Source: Incurvaria masculella
Lineage: Eukaryota; Arthropoda; Insecta; Lepidoptera; Incurvariidae
Length of the DNA stretch: 64,000 nucleotides
Reading direction: 5' to 3'
NCBI GenBank assembly: GCA_946894095.1
Contig: OX335655.1
Coordinates: 17,856,001 to 17,920,000, forward strand
Shown in pieces: positions 55,134-64,000 of this stretch. Positions within the stretch are counted from its first letter, which is position 1. Each line of letters starts with the position of its first letter. Both the position numbers and the translations under genes were made by a program. The notes under the pieces were generated by a model. It was not told where the DNA came from. It worked only from the letters and a program-made list of their open reading frames with translations, and did no database searches.

Positions 55134-55560
55134 TGGCTGACCGAGGGGTTAGTCACTCGAGCAAAAAGTGTACACCAGATTCCCAGTAGTCAAGATTTCC
55201 TTGGGATTTCTAGATTCCTAAAGATTTCCAAAGACTACCAAAGATTCTTAGAGATTCCTAAAGATTTCCAAAGATTCCTGGAGATTCCTAAAGATTTCCA
55301 AAGACTACCAAAGATTCTTAGAGATTCCTAAAGATTTCCAAAGATTCCTGGAGATTCCTAAAGATTTCCAAAGACTACCAAAGATTCTTGGAGATTTCAA
55401 ATATACTGGGATTTCGTAAGATTTCTGAGGACTACCAAAGATTCCTAGAGACTACCAAAGATTACCTGGATTTTTAAGGACTACCAACACATTTTTGGTA
55501 CATTCCAATGATTTCGGGATTTCTAAAGATTCTTAGTGACCACCAACGATTCATAGAGAC

Positions 55561-55770
55561 TTATAATTGCGCGTTGCGCGCAGCACGTGTCCGTGACGTC
55601 ATCGCAGACAGGCGGGCGGCGCGGCCGGCGGCAGGGGTCGGCACGGGCGCGGCGTCCGCGCGAGGCGGCAACAGCGCGGGCGCGGGCGGCGGGGGCGAGC
55701 GGCGCCCGCAGGAGACGGCAACGGCGCGGCGGGCGGGGAGCCCCCGCGCCGTGGCCGGCCGGTGCGCGTT
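55561..55770. other. CpG-rich core of transposon G copy 2
   Basis: Equivalent to 33118-33285 with an additional ~45-bp block around GCCCGCAGGAGACGGCAACG. Predicted peptides differ in frame between copies, arguing against coding. Confidence 0.5.
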
Positions 55771-56298
55771 GTTGGTGCGATATTCGTTTTGGACATATTC
55801 ACCCAGGCGGAATCCGGTTAAATTAGATCCCATATTATCTCAGCGATCTTTATATCAGCGCTGATTTTTTCTTTCCCTGAGGCATTATACAATACCATTT
55901 TTGAATCCACAGTACATATTTCACATACTAAATTTCAAGATGAGGTACTCCGCTCTTTCGAAATCTCTTAGAATCTCAGCCATCATTAGGTCAGGGTTGA
56001 TTTTTTTTTTTGCCTGGGTCATTATTAAAGGCTATATTTGAAACCTTAGCAAATATTTCACGTAGAAAACTTCGCGATTAGGTAGGTACTCTTCTTTTTC
56101 GAAATCCCTTGGAGTCGTATTCACTGTGAACCTGTAAAAACTTGGTACGAGATTAGCACCGGACTAACCATACAAAAACCGGTTTACTTCGACCTTAATA
56201 CGCGTAGTAAAGTTAGTCCGCCCCGAGCTCGGTTCACAACATACCTACAATCATCTAATTATTTAATCAAAATACATACAATAAACACAGTAAACAAA

Positions 56299-56571
56299 CC
56301 GGCCAAGTGCGAGTCGGACTCGCACACAAAGGGTTCCGTACCATCGTAAATGATTTAACACCAAAAAATCATATGATTTGTATTTTTTTATTATCTTTAA
56401 ATTTTACTTATTTTTTGTTATAGCGGCAAATTAAATACTCACTCTGTGAAAATTTCAGCTACGTACTTATTACGGTTCATGAGCTTTGTGACAGACGGAC
56501 GGACGGACGGACAGCTGAGGCTTAGTAATATGGTTCCGTTTTCACCCTTTCGGTACGGAACCCTAAAAAGT
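56299..56571 (-). mobile_element. Element A, copy 17 (nested in G copy 2)
   Basis: Same insertion point and orientation as copy 10, with the CCGGCCAAGTGCGAGTCGGA end intact and fewer GGAC units. Flanked by the two H arms. Confidence 0.92.
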
Positions 56572-57874
56572 AGTAGCATGATAACCTTCTATTCGCTTAG
56601 TACGCGTATTAAGGTCGGACTAAACCGGTTTTTGTTTGGTTAATCCGGTGCTTATCCCGTACTAAATTTTGACAGGTTTACTCTGAATACGGCTGAATAT
56701 GTTTTGGAATTGTGTCGTCGGGCACACGCGGGGTGCGCGCTGCGCACACTCGTGCGCACACGTGTGCGTGATTTCTTCGCAAACTGGCGGCCGCGCCCAC
56801 GGCCGCGCTATCATTGTTAGATTAGATCCCGTATTATCTCAGCGATCATTAGGTCAGCCCTGTTTTTTTTTTTGCCTGATGCATTATGCAATACCATTTT
56901 TGAAGCCATAATACATATTTGACATACTCAACTTCACGATGAGGTACTCCGATCTTTCGAAATCCCTTAGTATCTCAGCCATCATTAGGTCAAAGTTGAG
57001 TATTTCTTTGCCTGGGCCGTTATAAAACTCTATATTTAAAAACCTAGTAAATATTTCACGTACTCGAGATAAGGTACTCTTATTTTAAAAACCTTTACAG
57101 TCTTATTCAGAACTAACCTCTCAAAACTTACGTACTGTACTAGAATTGCATCGGACTAAGCATACAACCGGTTTAGTCCGACCCCGACAAGATTATCTGA
57201 GATTACAAAGACTTTGATCGGATTGCCAATGATTCGCTAAGGATTCCTACACTCCCTGGGAGTACTCGAGACTACCCAAGATTTTCCTATTCCTCGGACT
57301 CCCGCCCAGGATTACTCGAGATTTCCATTAATTTGAAAGGATTCCCAATGATTTCCTTGGTATTCTCAGATTCCTTAGGATTACTCGGGATTACATAAGA
57401 TTTCCAGATTCCTCGGACTCCCATCGGATTCCTCGGACTCCGCCTAAGATTACCCGAGATTTCCATGAATTTGATAGGATTCCCAATGATTTCCTTGGGA
57501 TTTCCAGATTCTTTAGGATTACTCGGGATTACATAAGATTTCCGAGATTCTCCGGACTCCCACCAGATTCCTCGGACTCCCACCTAAGATTCTTGAGATT
57601 CCCAAACGATTGTACACCAGATTCCTTGAGTGAGTGACCCCTCGTGGCTGACAGTACAGTTCGTGTCGTATTATGAATCTCCGCTCAACAGAAAGGAGAT
57701 CATGCCCATATTTCTTGTCAGAGATCCCAAATTTTGATCAAAATAGCTTTATTTGATCGAACTAGATGTCTGATGACCGCTGGCATTGTAAAATTGTGTT
57801 TTGTTTCTAAGGTATAAGGTCCGAAAGTTAGAATTTTTCGCGCGTTTCCTACAATAACTTTGGAGGTGGATTAC

Positions 57875-58424
57875 TTAAGGTGGCTCATCCCGCTCAACTC
57901 CCCATACAAACGGTGAAAGAAGATCACGCACATATTACTTGTCAGAGATCCCAAATTTTGTTCAAAGTAGCTTTATTTGATCGAACTAGATGTCTGATGA
58001 CCGTTGGCATTGTAAAATTGTGTTTGGTTTCTAAGTTATAAGGTCCGAAAGTTCAGGTTTTTCGCGCGTTTTATACAATAACTTTGGAGGTAGATTACGC
58101 AATGATAAAGTAAGAACATCTTAAAAAGATTAGTCATCAGACATAGCTTATTTAATCAATATTCATAATCTATTTGGTTTTTGTTAGATTTTTTAATACA
58201 GCGGTCGTGGTTTACTTTTAGCTATAAGTCGTTTAGTAATTAAAATTTTCGTAAATCTTACCAAATCATACACTATGCACATTGTTTTTTTTGTGGACAT
58301 GTTGCATCTTCCTCATCACGGAGCCTGTCTTTTTCTTTGAAACAGAGAAGGTCCCAGAGCGCAACAGCACGGTTTTGTACCGTGCCCGCGATTGAGTTAG
58401 TCCTGCCGGGTTGGGCCGCCTTAA
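57875..58424 (+). mobile_element. Inner MITE D, copy 7, inside copy 6
   Basis: TTAAGGTGGCTCATCCCGCT to CCGGGTTGGGCCGCCTTAA, inserted at a TTAA inside an older member of its own family. Close to the GGGTTGG subfamily. Confidence 0.93.
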
Positions 58425-58443
58425 CGATAAAGTAAAAACATCT

Positions 58444-58842
58444 CGTAGCCTAGTGGCGTGGGGACTGGCCTAGCGTACCAGAGACCTGGGTTCAATACCG
58501 ACATGCACCACTGTCTTTCTCTTTCCGAGTTCGATAAGTTCATTTCGTTACGAATGCGAGCTGCTCCATGGTTCGGAATCCATGTAAAACTGTAGGTCCC
58601 CTTCCCCTACTAGGTGGTAGGGTTTATGCCCGCCCGGGTTGGTACCATCGCATTGGATGAAAAGATGGTCGAAGCGGCAATGAAAAATTGTCCGTGTTTT
58701 CCATCCAGTTTAATGTAGCCGTGCTCATAAAGGGAAGGTCTTGGCATGGCACCAAATTCCTTCGGGAATGAGGTGTATTGGGCTAATATCATAACGGTAG
58801 TTGTGTGGTATTAGCCATCCAAGTCAGGTCGCATAAAAAAAA
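58444..58842 (+). mobile_element. SINE BtRNA inside MITE D, full length
   Basis: CGTAGCCTAGTGGCGTGGGG (A-box TAGCCTAGTGG), GGGTTCAATACC (B-box), body, AGGTCGCATAAAAAAAATA tail. ATCTC on both sides is a possible short target duplication. Confidence 0.9.
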
Positions 58843-59148
58843 TAATCTCAAAACGATTAGTCATGAGACATAGCTTGTTTCATCAAGATTTATAATTAAC
58901 TTGGTTTTTGTTAGATTTGTTACTACTGCGGTCGTGGTTTTCTTTTAGCTATAAGTCGTTTTGTAATAATTTTTTTCGTGAATATTACCAAATCATACAT
59001 TATGCGCATTGTTTGCTGTGTGGAAATGTTGCATCCACATCACGGAGCCCGTTTTTTTCTTTGAAACAGAGAAGGTCCCAGAGCGCAATAGCACGGTTTT
59101 GTACTGTGCCCGAGAAAGAGTTAGTCCCGCCGGGAAGGGCCACCTTAA

Positions 59149-59700
59149 CATCATATTTCCAATTCAGTTAAGAAATAAACAATATGTAAAATCACGACGA
59201 GATGGGTATCAAAACCTGACCCACATTTTCATGTCCACTGATGGAACACTTTCCTGGGTCGAGATTCGTGTTAGTTTCAAAAATGGATACGACGCACTCT
59301 TCATTTATATCTAGTCCACTGAAAACAATTATCTGTGAATGTAACTATAATTCCTATAATAACAACCGCCTTGCAATGCAGAATACAATCTACCTAAGTA
59401 AATTGGTTACTCGGAATAAAAACGGTTAATATTACTGTATATTTTAAATGCTTTTTCTAACGTTGTGTCATATCTGTTTTCGCTTACTGTTTCCCTAACT
59501 GTGTGAAAACTATTTGTAGCTTTATTATTTTTTCCATTTTGGAAAGGTACTATCTAATCTGTTAAAATTACTGTACCTCTTTAAACTGGACATTTGCTCA
59601 TGCTTGATTGACAAGAAACGGATTCGATGCTGCTTAAACCTTTTTTTCTCTACCTAGAACCATTAATCCTTATAAACTAGCATTTTAAGAAAATAAATTA
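59149..59700. other. No gene recognised
   Basis: Unique AT-rich DNA. Confidence 0.4.
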
Positions 59701-59739
59701 TTGTAGTCAAACACTAACGATGCGTGCGAACTGACGCAT

Positions 59740-59990
59740 GCTAGACGACGGTCATCTGTTCCGAGCTTAGCGTCTCCCAAGACGTTTCCGTCTCGTCTCC
59801 GTCTCCCTGCGCTGACATAACGCGCGTGACCGCCAGTTCCACGCCGCCGCGCGTCTAAAGAAAGTGTTGCGCAACGCGACGCACTCGCGCCTTTCACCGG
59901 CGCCCGAGCTCGCGCCCCGCGCCCGGCCTGAGATCGTCGGAAGTCGGCGACACGGCCGAATGTGATGTGTGATTTGAGATTGCCGCGGTT
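59740..59990. promoter_or_regulatory. CpG-rich island, function unknown
   Basis: About 250 bp dense in CG dinucleotides within AT-rich surroundings and outside any recognised repeat. Overlapping minus frames of 104 and 75 codons reflect base composition. Such patches can mark promoters or first exons, but no start, splice or TATA context singles one out. Confidence 0.2.
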
Positions 59991-60113
59991 GCAACTCATT
60001 CTGGGGTTGTCAGAGCGTTTGGCAGCACGGAATATTAAGGATCATGTGTGTATGAAATGAGTACTCGCGTAGGTCCGGCGCGCAATCTCCGCCTACTGGG
60101 CAATTCCAGTTTG

Positions 60114-60136
60114 CCCCCCCCCCCCCCCCCCCCCCC
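60114..60136 (+). repeat. Run of 23 C
   Basis: An uninterrupted C homopolymer. Its length is likely to be unstable or misread in sequencing. Confidence 0.95.
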
Positions 60137-60324
60137 GAAAAAGAGAACAGAAGAATAGGTACCACTCAAGACACTCTGGGGAACTTGCATCCCTTATTCC
60201 TCCTCGTTCAACCTATATCCGGAGCACCGCGGCAGAGATTCAGAACACCTATTGCGGTTGACATAAGGCTTTTGAGAACAGACAGTTTCTTGAACTCACT
60301 CTTCTGACTGCCAGTTTCCTTTCA

Positions 60325-60697
60325 TTAAGGCTGTACCGACCCATATAAAGTTGTTTGCACACATAACGCAAAAAGTATTACACTTTAAGCCACGAATTAA
60401 TAATAAAAGTTTAACATAGTCATATTACTTGCCGCGAAAACAATTTCACAATTTCAGGGTTATTGGTTTTATTTATTTAAATTTATTTAAATACGATTTT
60501 TATTTAACAGCGCCCTCTAATGGTGTAAAACTTCTAATCGGCAATTACAACGAAACCATTAAACCTGAAATTGTGAATATGTTTTCGCTGCAACTACTAT
60601 GGCTATATTTAATATTTTTGACGAATTCGTGCCTTAAAGTGCAATACTTTTTGCGTTCTGTGTAAAAAAAACATTGTATGGGTCGGAACATCCTTAA
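60325..60697. mobile_element. TTAA MITE N (373 bp)
   Basis: TTAAGGCTGTACCGACCCAT at the left and GGGTCGGAACATCCTTAA at the right. Inverted blocks continue inward (AACGCAAAAAGTATTACACT against AGTGCAATACTTTTTGCGTT; ACAATTTCACAATTTCAGG against CCTGAAATTGTGAATATG). TTAA at both borders. A 78-codon frame within it is an artefact. Confidence 0.88.
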
Positions 60698-61297
60698 ACC
60701 GATAATTGGAAGTCTTCAAACGTAATTTGAACAAGCTCCATAGCTCAACGATGGTTCGAAAATCAGCTGGTTTGGTGCCATGCTGAGTTTGTTTCTCGTG
60801 GTGAGGTGGTGGCCTTTTTGAGTACCTTTGGTCTCTCTGATGCTACACATCATATGACCTTCGGAACGCCGTTCTTACCAACCCTAAAATTACGGTTGAA
60901 TTTACGCTGCAAGCAACCGCACTTACGAATTTTGTCTCTAACTATGCAACGCATTCGCCGATATATGTGCCCACACGCATCGCTCCCTCGCCTCGCTACA
61001 CTTTACAAACTTGCGTTCGCAGCCGTACAGGTCTCCGCAGCTGACTAGAACCTCGCGCCCCCGCACGCACCTGCGGAGAAGTCGATCGAGGGTATTCGAT
61101 TTTGTTTCCATAGACTTGCAAATTCCACTAAGGGATGAGACCAAAATGATTTCATTCAAAATGTACTAAGAATTTTTATTTTCCTCGAAAACATATCGAA
61201 ATCATCTTGCCCATGTACATAATGCTCTAAAGTTATGTGTCAAGTTTTACTTTGAAATTTCAAGGCAAAAATAAGGAATATGATCGACTAAAACTCT
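60698..61297. other. No gene recognised
   Basis: Opposing frames at 60806-61159, none recognised. Confidence 0.35.
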
Positions 61298-61413
61298 CAG
61301 TCGTATTCAGAGTGGACGGACTAACGTTAATACGCCGGACTGCCGGTTTTTGTATGGTTAGTCCAGTGCTAATCCCATACTAAGTTTTGACAGGTTCACT
61401 CTGAAAACGACTG
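61298..61413. mobile_element. Hairpin MITE H, complete (116 bp)
   Basis: CAGTCGTATTCAGAGTG and CACTCTGAAAACGACTG are inverted ends. Inner GGACTAAC/GTTAGTCC also match. The same arms occur inside transposon G and in the 8.4-kb element. Confidence 0.78.
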
Positions 61414-61651
61414 TATATGTTCTAGATGTATTACGCCCGTTCATCCCACAATACAAATGCACAGGTCATCATGACTTCAAATTATTCTTTCTTTGGGAAA
61501 AACAGAGAGAACGAACAGGTTTCAATTGACATTTATTAAGCCGTGGCACTGTGTGGTTACAGCGATTCAAAAGGTTGACGCATCGGGAAGGTATGTTCCA
61601 TCTCTCTCCAGCTCGCCGTAGCGGTGCTGTGATCACACTGGCTTCGTCTAT
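61414..61651. other. No gene recognised
   Basis: Short unique stretch. Confidence 0.35.
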
Positions 61652-62015
61652 GTCAGTCAGTCAGTCAGTCAGTCAGCGTGTTTGCGTCCACTGCTGTACA
61701 TACGCTCTAATTTTGCTCTAGTCCTCCCAAACTTCAGCGGTAAGGAACCACTGCTTTCCGCCGACGCACTTAATGTCGTGGCGGGTGGTCTTCCCACACT
61801 CCGTTTTCCTGTCCACGGCCGCCAGTGTAGGACCCGGTTACTCCGACGGTCGTCGTCTCTTCGGCTGACGTGGCCAGCCCACTGCCACTTGAGCTTAGCC
61901 ACCCGGTGTCCAATATCGACTACTTTGGTACGTCGGCGGATTGCCTCTTTGCGCACCATATCCCGCATGGCTCGCTCCATTGCTCGCTGGGCAAGTTTCG
62001 ACCTTGCTGCTCTAG
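61652..62015 (-). pseudogene. RTE-type LINE reverse-transcriptase ORF, C-terminal remnant
   Basis: The minus strand encodes KLAQRAMERAMRDMVRKEA, then RRTKVVDIGHRVAKLKWQWA, GHVSRRDDDRRSN, VLHWRPWTGKRSVGRPP. This fits the conserved region downstream of the reverse transcriptase in RTE-like elements (AxRAMER ... LKWxWAGHxxRR ... RxVGRPxxRW). After VGRPP a frameshift is needed to reach HDIKCVGGKQWFLTAEVWED, a stop, and SKIRAYVQQWTQTR. The final TGA (73-75 of 616xx) merges with the (CTGA)n tail at 61652-61676, leaving no 3' UTR, as is usual for RTE elements. Severely 5' truncated and dead. Confidence 0.85.
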
Positions 62016-62384
62016 CTCATCTCTTGCTATGGTTGTTCCATATTTGCTGGTACCTGTACTCCCCGGTCCCGCTAGACCACCCGGGGCCGAGCAGCAAACT
62101 TCGCCGGGATACAATTTACATGTTTCTTTTTCCTTTTTCGCACTTCATATTTTTCTTGAGGGGAATCCGATGAGAAGTTCAGAGCGTTCGATTTCCGGCC
62201 GATTGGCGCTTCGGGGGCGGTTTGTTTGAAGTAAGCGGACTCTGGAGGTCAGATTCGCTCGCGTGGATAGCTACTGGTTTAGAGGGACTATGCGTCCAGC
62301 TTATGTACACGTTGCGAGCTTATAACCCCCTTTTCTATAGTAAAGTATACAGCAGTATTTTACACAGCTAAGCACCGATATATT
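62016..62384. other. No gene recognised
   Basis: Frames 61682-62229 are shadows of the LINE remnant extending into unique DNA. Confidence 0.4.
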
Positions 62385-62410
62385 TAACTGTTTCATTGCC
62401 GCTTCGACAA

Positions 62411-62713
62411 TGTTTAGGGTTCCGTACCCAAAGGGTGAAAACGGAACCCTATTACTAAGCCTCCGCTGTCCGTCCGTCCGTCCGTCCGTCCGTATGTCAC
62501 AGGGCTGTATCTCATGAACCGTTATAGGTAGGCAGCTGAAATTTTCACAGAGTGTGTATTTGTTTAGCCGCTATAACAACAAATAGGTAAAATAAACAAA
62601 ATAAAAAAATGTAAGGGCGTCCCATAAAAAAAACGTGATTTTATTGTGTTAAATTTTGTACGATGGTACGGAACCCTTCGTGTGCGAGTCCGACTCGCAC
62701 TTGACCGGTTTTT
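62411..62713 (+). mobile_element. Element A, copy 18
   Basis: Full copy with about five CCGT units and one CCGTATG end. The preceding 62388-62410 (TTCATTGCCGCTTCGACAAT) is a scrap of B SINE body, another A-next-to-B junction. Confidence 0.93.
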
Positions 62714-62737
62714 CATCCAATTTCAAACTACACTATG

Positions 62738-62902
62738 CCCCGATTGCACGAAGAGACGGCTGAGTTAATCAATGTTCAAACACGTCAATTTTATTGAATC
62801 GCATAAAGTTCCTTCCATACTGTCCACACAAAGTGATGTGTTTAATCATTCGTTGACGATGATTTTGATTTTTTGTCCTTTCGTGCACTCGGCCCTTAGT
62901 CA
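62738..62902 (+). mobile_element. MITE E, copy 5 (complete)
   Basis: CCCGATTGCACGAAGAGACG to CTTTCGTGCACTCGGCCCTT. Here the former TTAA site reads CGTTGACGATGATTTTG, so it is not available for D insertion. Confidence 0.8.
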
Positions 62903-62904
62903 TG

Positions 62905-63060
62905 TCACAATTTGATTGATTCGCGGATTCGATCAACTCAGTGAAGAAGAACCCGCAAAGAAAGTTCACTGGTATATAAGTAATGTTTTTTTTTCGCCTT
63001 TGTTTTGCTCACATTAATGATATAATATACTTATGAATAAATTTATTTATTTATTTAGTT
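62905..63060 (-). mobile_element. Possible LINE 3'-end scrap
   Basis: GATTCGATCAACTCAGTGAA and GAAGAACCCGCAAAGAAAGT match the fragment at 3023-3180. A (TTTA)n stretch follows at 63037-63056. Confidence 0.4.
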
Positions 63061-63120
63061 ATTAATATGGCTCACATATAGGATAAATCCGTATTACACA
63101 ATCATAAACACATTTACAGT

Positions 63121-63671
63121 TTAAGGTGGCCCAACCCGGCGGGCCTAACTCATTCGCGGGCACGGTACAAAACCGTGCTGTTGCGCTCTGGGGCCTGCTC
63201 TGTTTCAAAGAATAAGACAGTCTCCGTGATGAGGAAGATGCAACATGTCCACAAAAAAGACAATGTGCAAAGTGTATGATTTGGTAAGATTTACAAAAAA
63301 ATTAATTTTAAAACGACTTATAGCTAAAAGTAAACCACGACCGCTGTAGTCAAAAATCTAACAAAAACCAAAAAGACCATAAATCTTGATTAAATAAGCT
63401 ATGTCTGATGACTAATCTTTTTACGATGTTCTTACTTTATCATTGCGTAATCTACCTCCAAAGTTATTGCATAAAACGCGCGAAAAATTCGAACTTTCGG
63501 ACCTTATAACTTAGAAACCAAACACAATTTTACAATGCCAATGGTCATCAGACATCTAGTTCGATCGAATAAATCTATTTTTAAGCAAAATTTTGGATCT
63601 CTGACAAGAAATATAGGCGTGGTCTTCTTTCCCCTTTTGTATGGGGAGATGAGCGGGATGGGCCACCTTAA
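63121..63671 (-). mobile_element. TTAA-flanked MITE D, copy 8
   Basis: TTAAGGTGGCCCAACCCGGC to GAGCGGGATGGGCCACCTTAA. Near-identical to copy 3 over its whole length. Confidence 0.93.
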
Positions 63672-63867
63672 TACTTAAATGCTATTGTCAAACTAAAATT
63701 GTTTGGTATGCAGTGGAAATGCGATGGTACTAACCCGGGCTAAATTAACCTTACCACAACAACATTAACTAAAGCAATTTTATAGTGAATGTCGCAATCA
63801 AAAGTATAATAAACTATTTAAAATAACACAATTAGCCCCACAGCATTTATTCTGATTCCGTTTGTGG

Positions 63868-64000
63868 TTCGGATTCCGAGTAAAACTGTAGGTCCCCCCT
63901 TAGGGAGGAAGGGGTCAATACCGCCTTGGTTAGTACCATTGCATTGAATGAACGATGATCGACAGCGATCGCGGAAGTACTCCATGACCGATTGGGGCAA
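63868..64000 (+). mobile_element. SINE B5S, runs off the window
   Basis: GTGGTTCGGATTCCGAGTAA, AAACTGTAGGTCCCCCC and ATTGCATTGAATGAACGATG follow the B5S body. The head is missing. A small inverted B scrap lies at 63715-63760. Confidence 0.7.

Larger units (their letters stand above)
55142..57644 (+). mobile_element. Transposon G, copy 2 (2,503 bp)
   Basis: Same ends as copy 1 (CGAGGGGTTAGTCACTC and GTGAGTGACCCCTCG), flanked by a different perfect 8-bp duplication TGGCTGAC (55134-55141 and 57645-57652). Collinear with copy 1 throughout and very similar, except for fewer left and right minisatellite units and a longer CpG-rich core. Two independent duplications make the borders certain. Confidence 0.94.
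57680..59148 (+). mobile_element. Outer MITE D, copy 6, split twice
   Basis: Pieces 57680-57874, 58425-58443 and 58843-59148 read as one D in order (GATCATGCCCATATTTCTTG ... GGAGGTGGATTAC / CGATAAAGTAAAAACATCT / AAAACGATTAGTCATGAGAC ... GGGAAGGGCCACCTTAA). The left terminus is damaged. It belongs to the GGGAAGG subfamily with copy 2. Interrupted first by another D and then by a SINE. Confidence 0.88.

Noticed and set aside
58480..58500. Genuine tRNA gene
   Set aside because: A-box and B-box are present but continue directly into a SINE body shared with several copies, and no full cloverleaf forms.
61682..62173. 163-codon plus frame
   Set aside because: Antisense to the RTE LINE remnant, which has clear motifs on the minus strand.

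Overview
This window is eukaryotic, non-coding and almost certainly from a moth or butterfly (Lepidoptera). It is about 60% A+T. I find no intact host gene, no convincing spliced exon, and no bacterial-type operon, CRISPR array, rRNA or canonical tRNA gene. Every open frame I could interpret lies in a transposon remnant or is a shadow of a repeat. The lepidopteran call is inference. It rests on the dispersed (CCGT)n/(GGAC)n element, short runs of the insect telomeric unit TTAGG, and the mix of short non-autonomous transposons and SINEs. Family letters used below are my own labels. A = element carrying a (CCGT)n array, 18 copies. B = SINE family whose body is joined either to a 5S-rRNA-like head (B5S) or to a tRNA-like head (BtRNA). 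C = foldback element. D, J and N = three TTAA-flanked MITE families. E = ~165-bp MITE. G = 2.5-2.6 kb transposon with 8-bp target duplications. H, L and M = small hairpin MITEs. I = a further SINE-like family. Layout: 1-10 kb holds a 250-bp foldback with TTAGG units in its loop, A and B copies, LINE 3' ends and a tRNA-like SINE. About 10.25-18.65 kb is one 8.4-kb non-coding element: ~600-bp terminal inverted repeats, each built on ~140-bp iterations, enclose a 6.2-kb array of ~640-bp foldback units. 19-31 kb has D, A, B, L and C elements and a 116-bp hAT MITE. 32.2 kb holds the end of a LINE reading frame, followed at once by G copy 1 (32577-35210). 35-50 kb carries more D, J, E, L, A and B copies, including a D inserted in an E. 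50.0-50.9 kb has three A copies in tandem. 55.1-57.6 kb is G copy 2. 57.7-59.1 kb is a three-layer nest (D and SINE inside D). The last 4 kb has MITE N, an RTE-type LINE remnant, and A, E and D copies. How the parts interact: insertions can be ordered. A was already inside G when G multiplied. D entered an E at its TTAA. Two elements entered an older D. The 640-bp satellite captured the right end of A and was then amplified, partly as ~1.3-kb dimers. The best candidates for something undescribed are the 8.4-kb inverted-repeat/satellite element, the G transposon and the head-swapped SINE family. All boundaries and alignments were read by eye, so percentages and family names need database confirmation.
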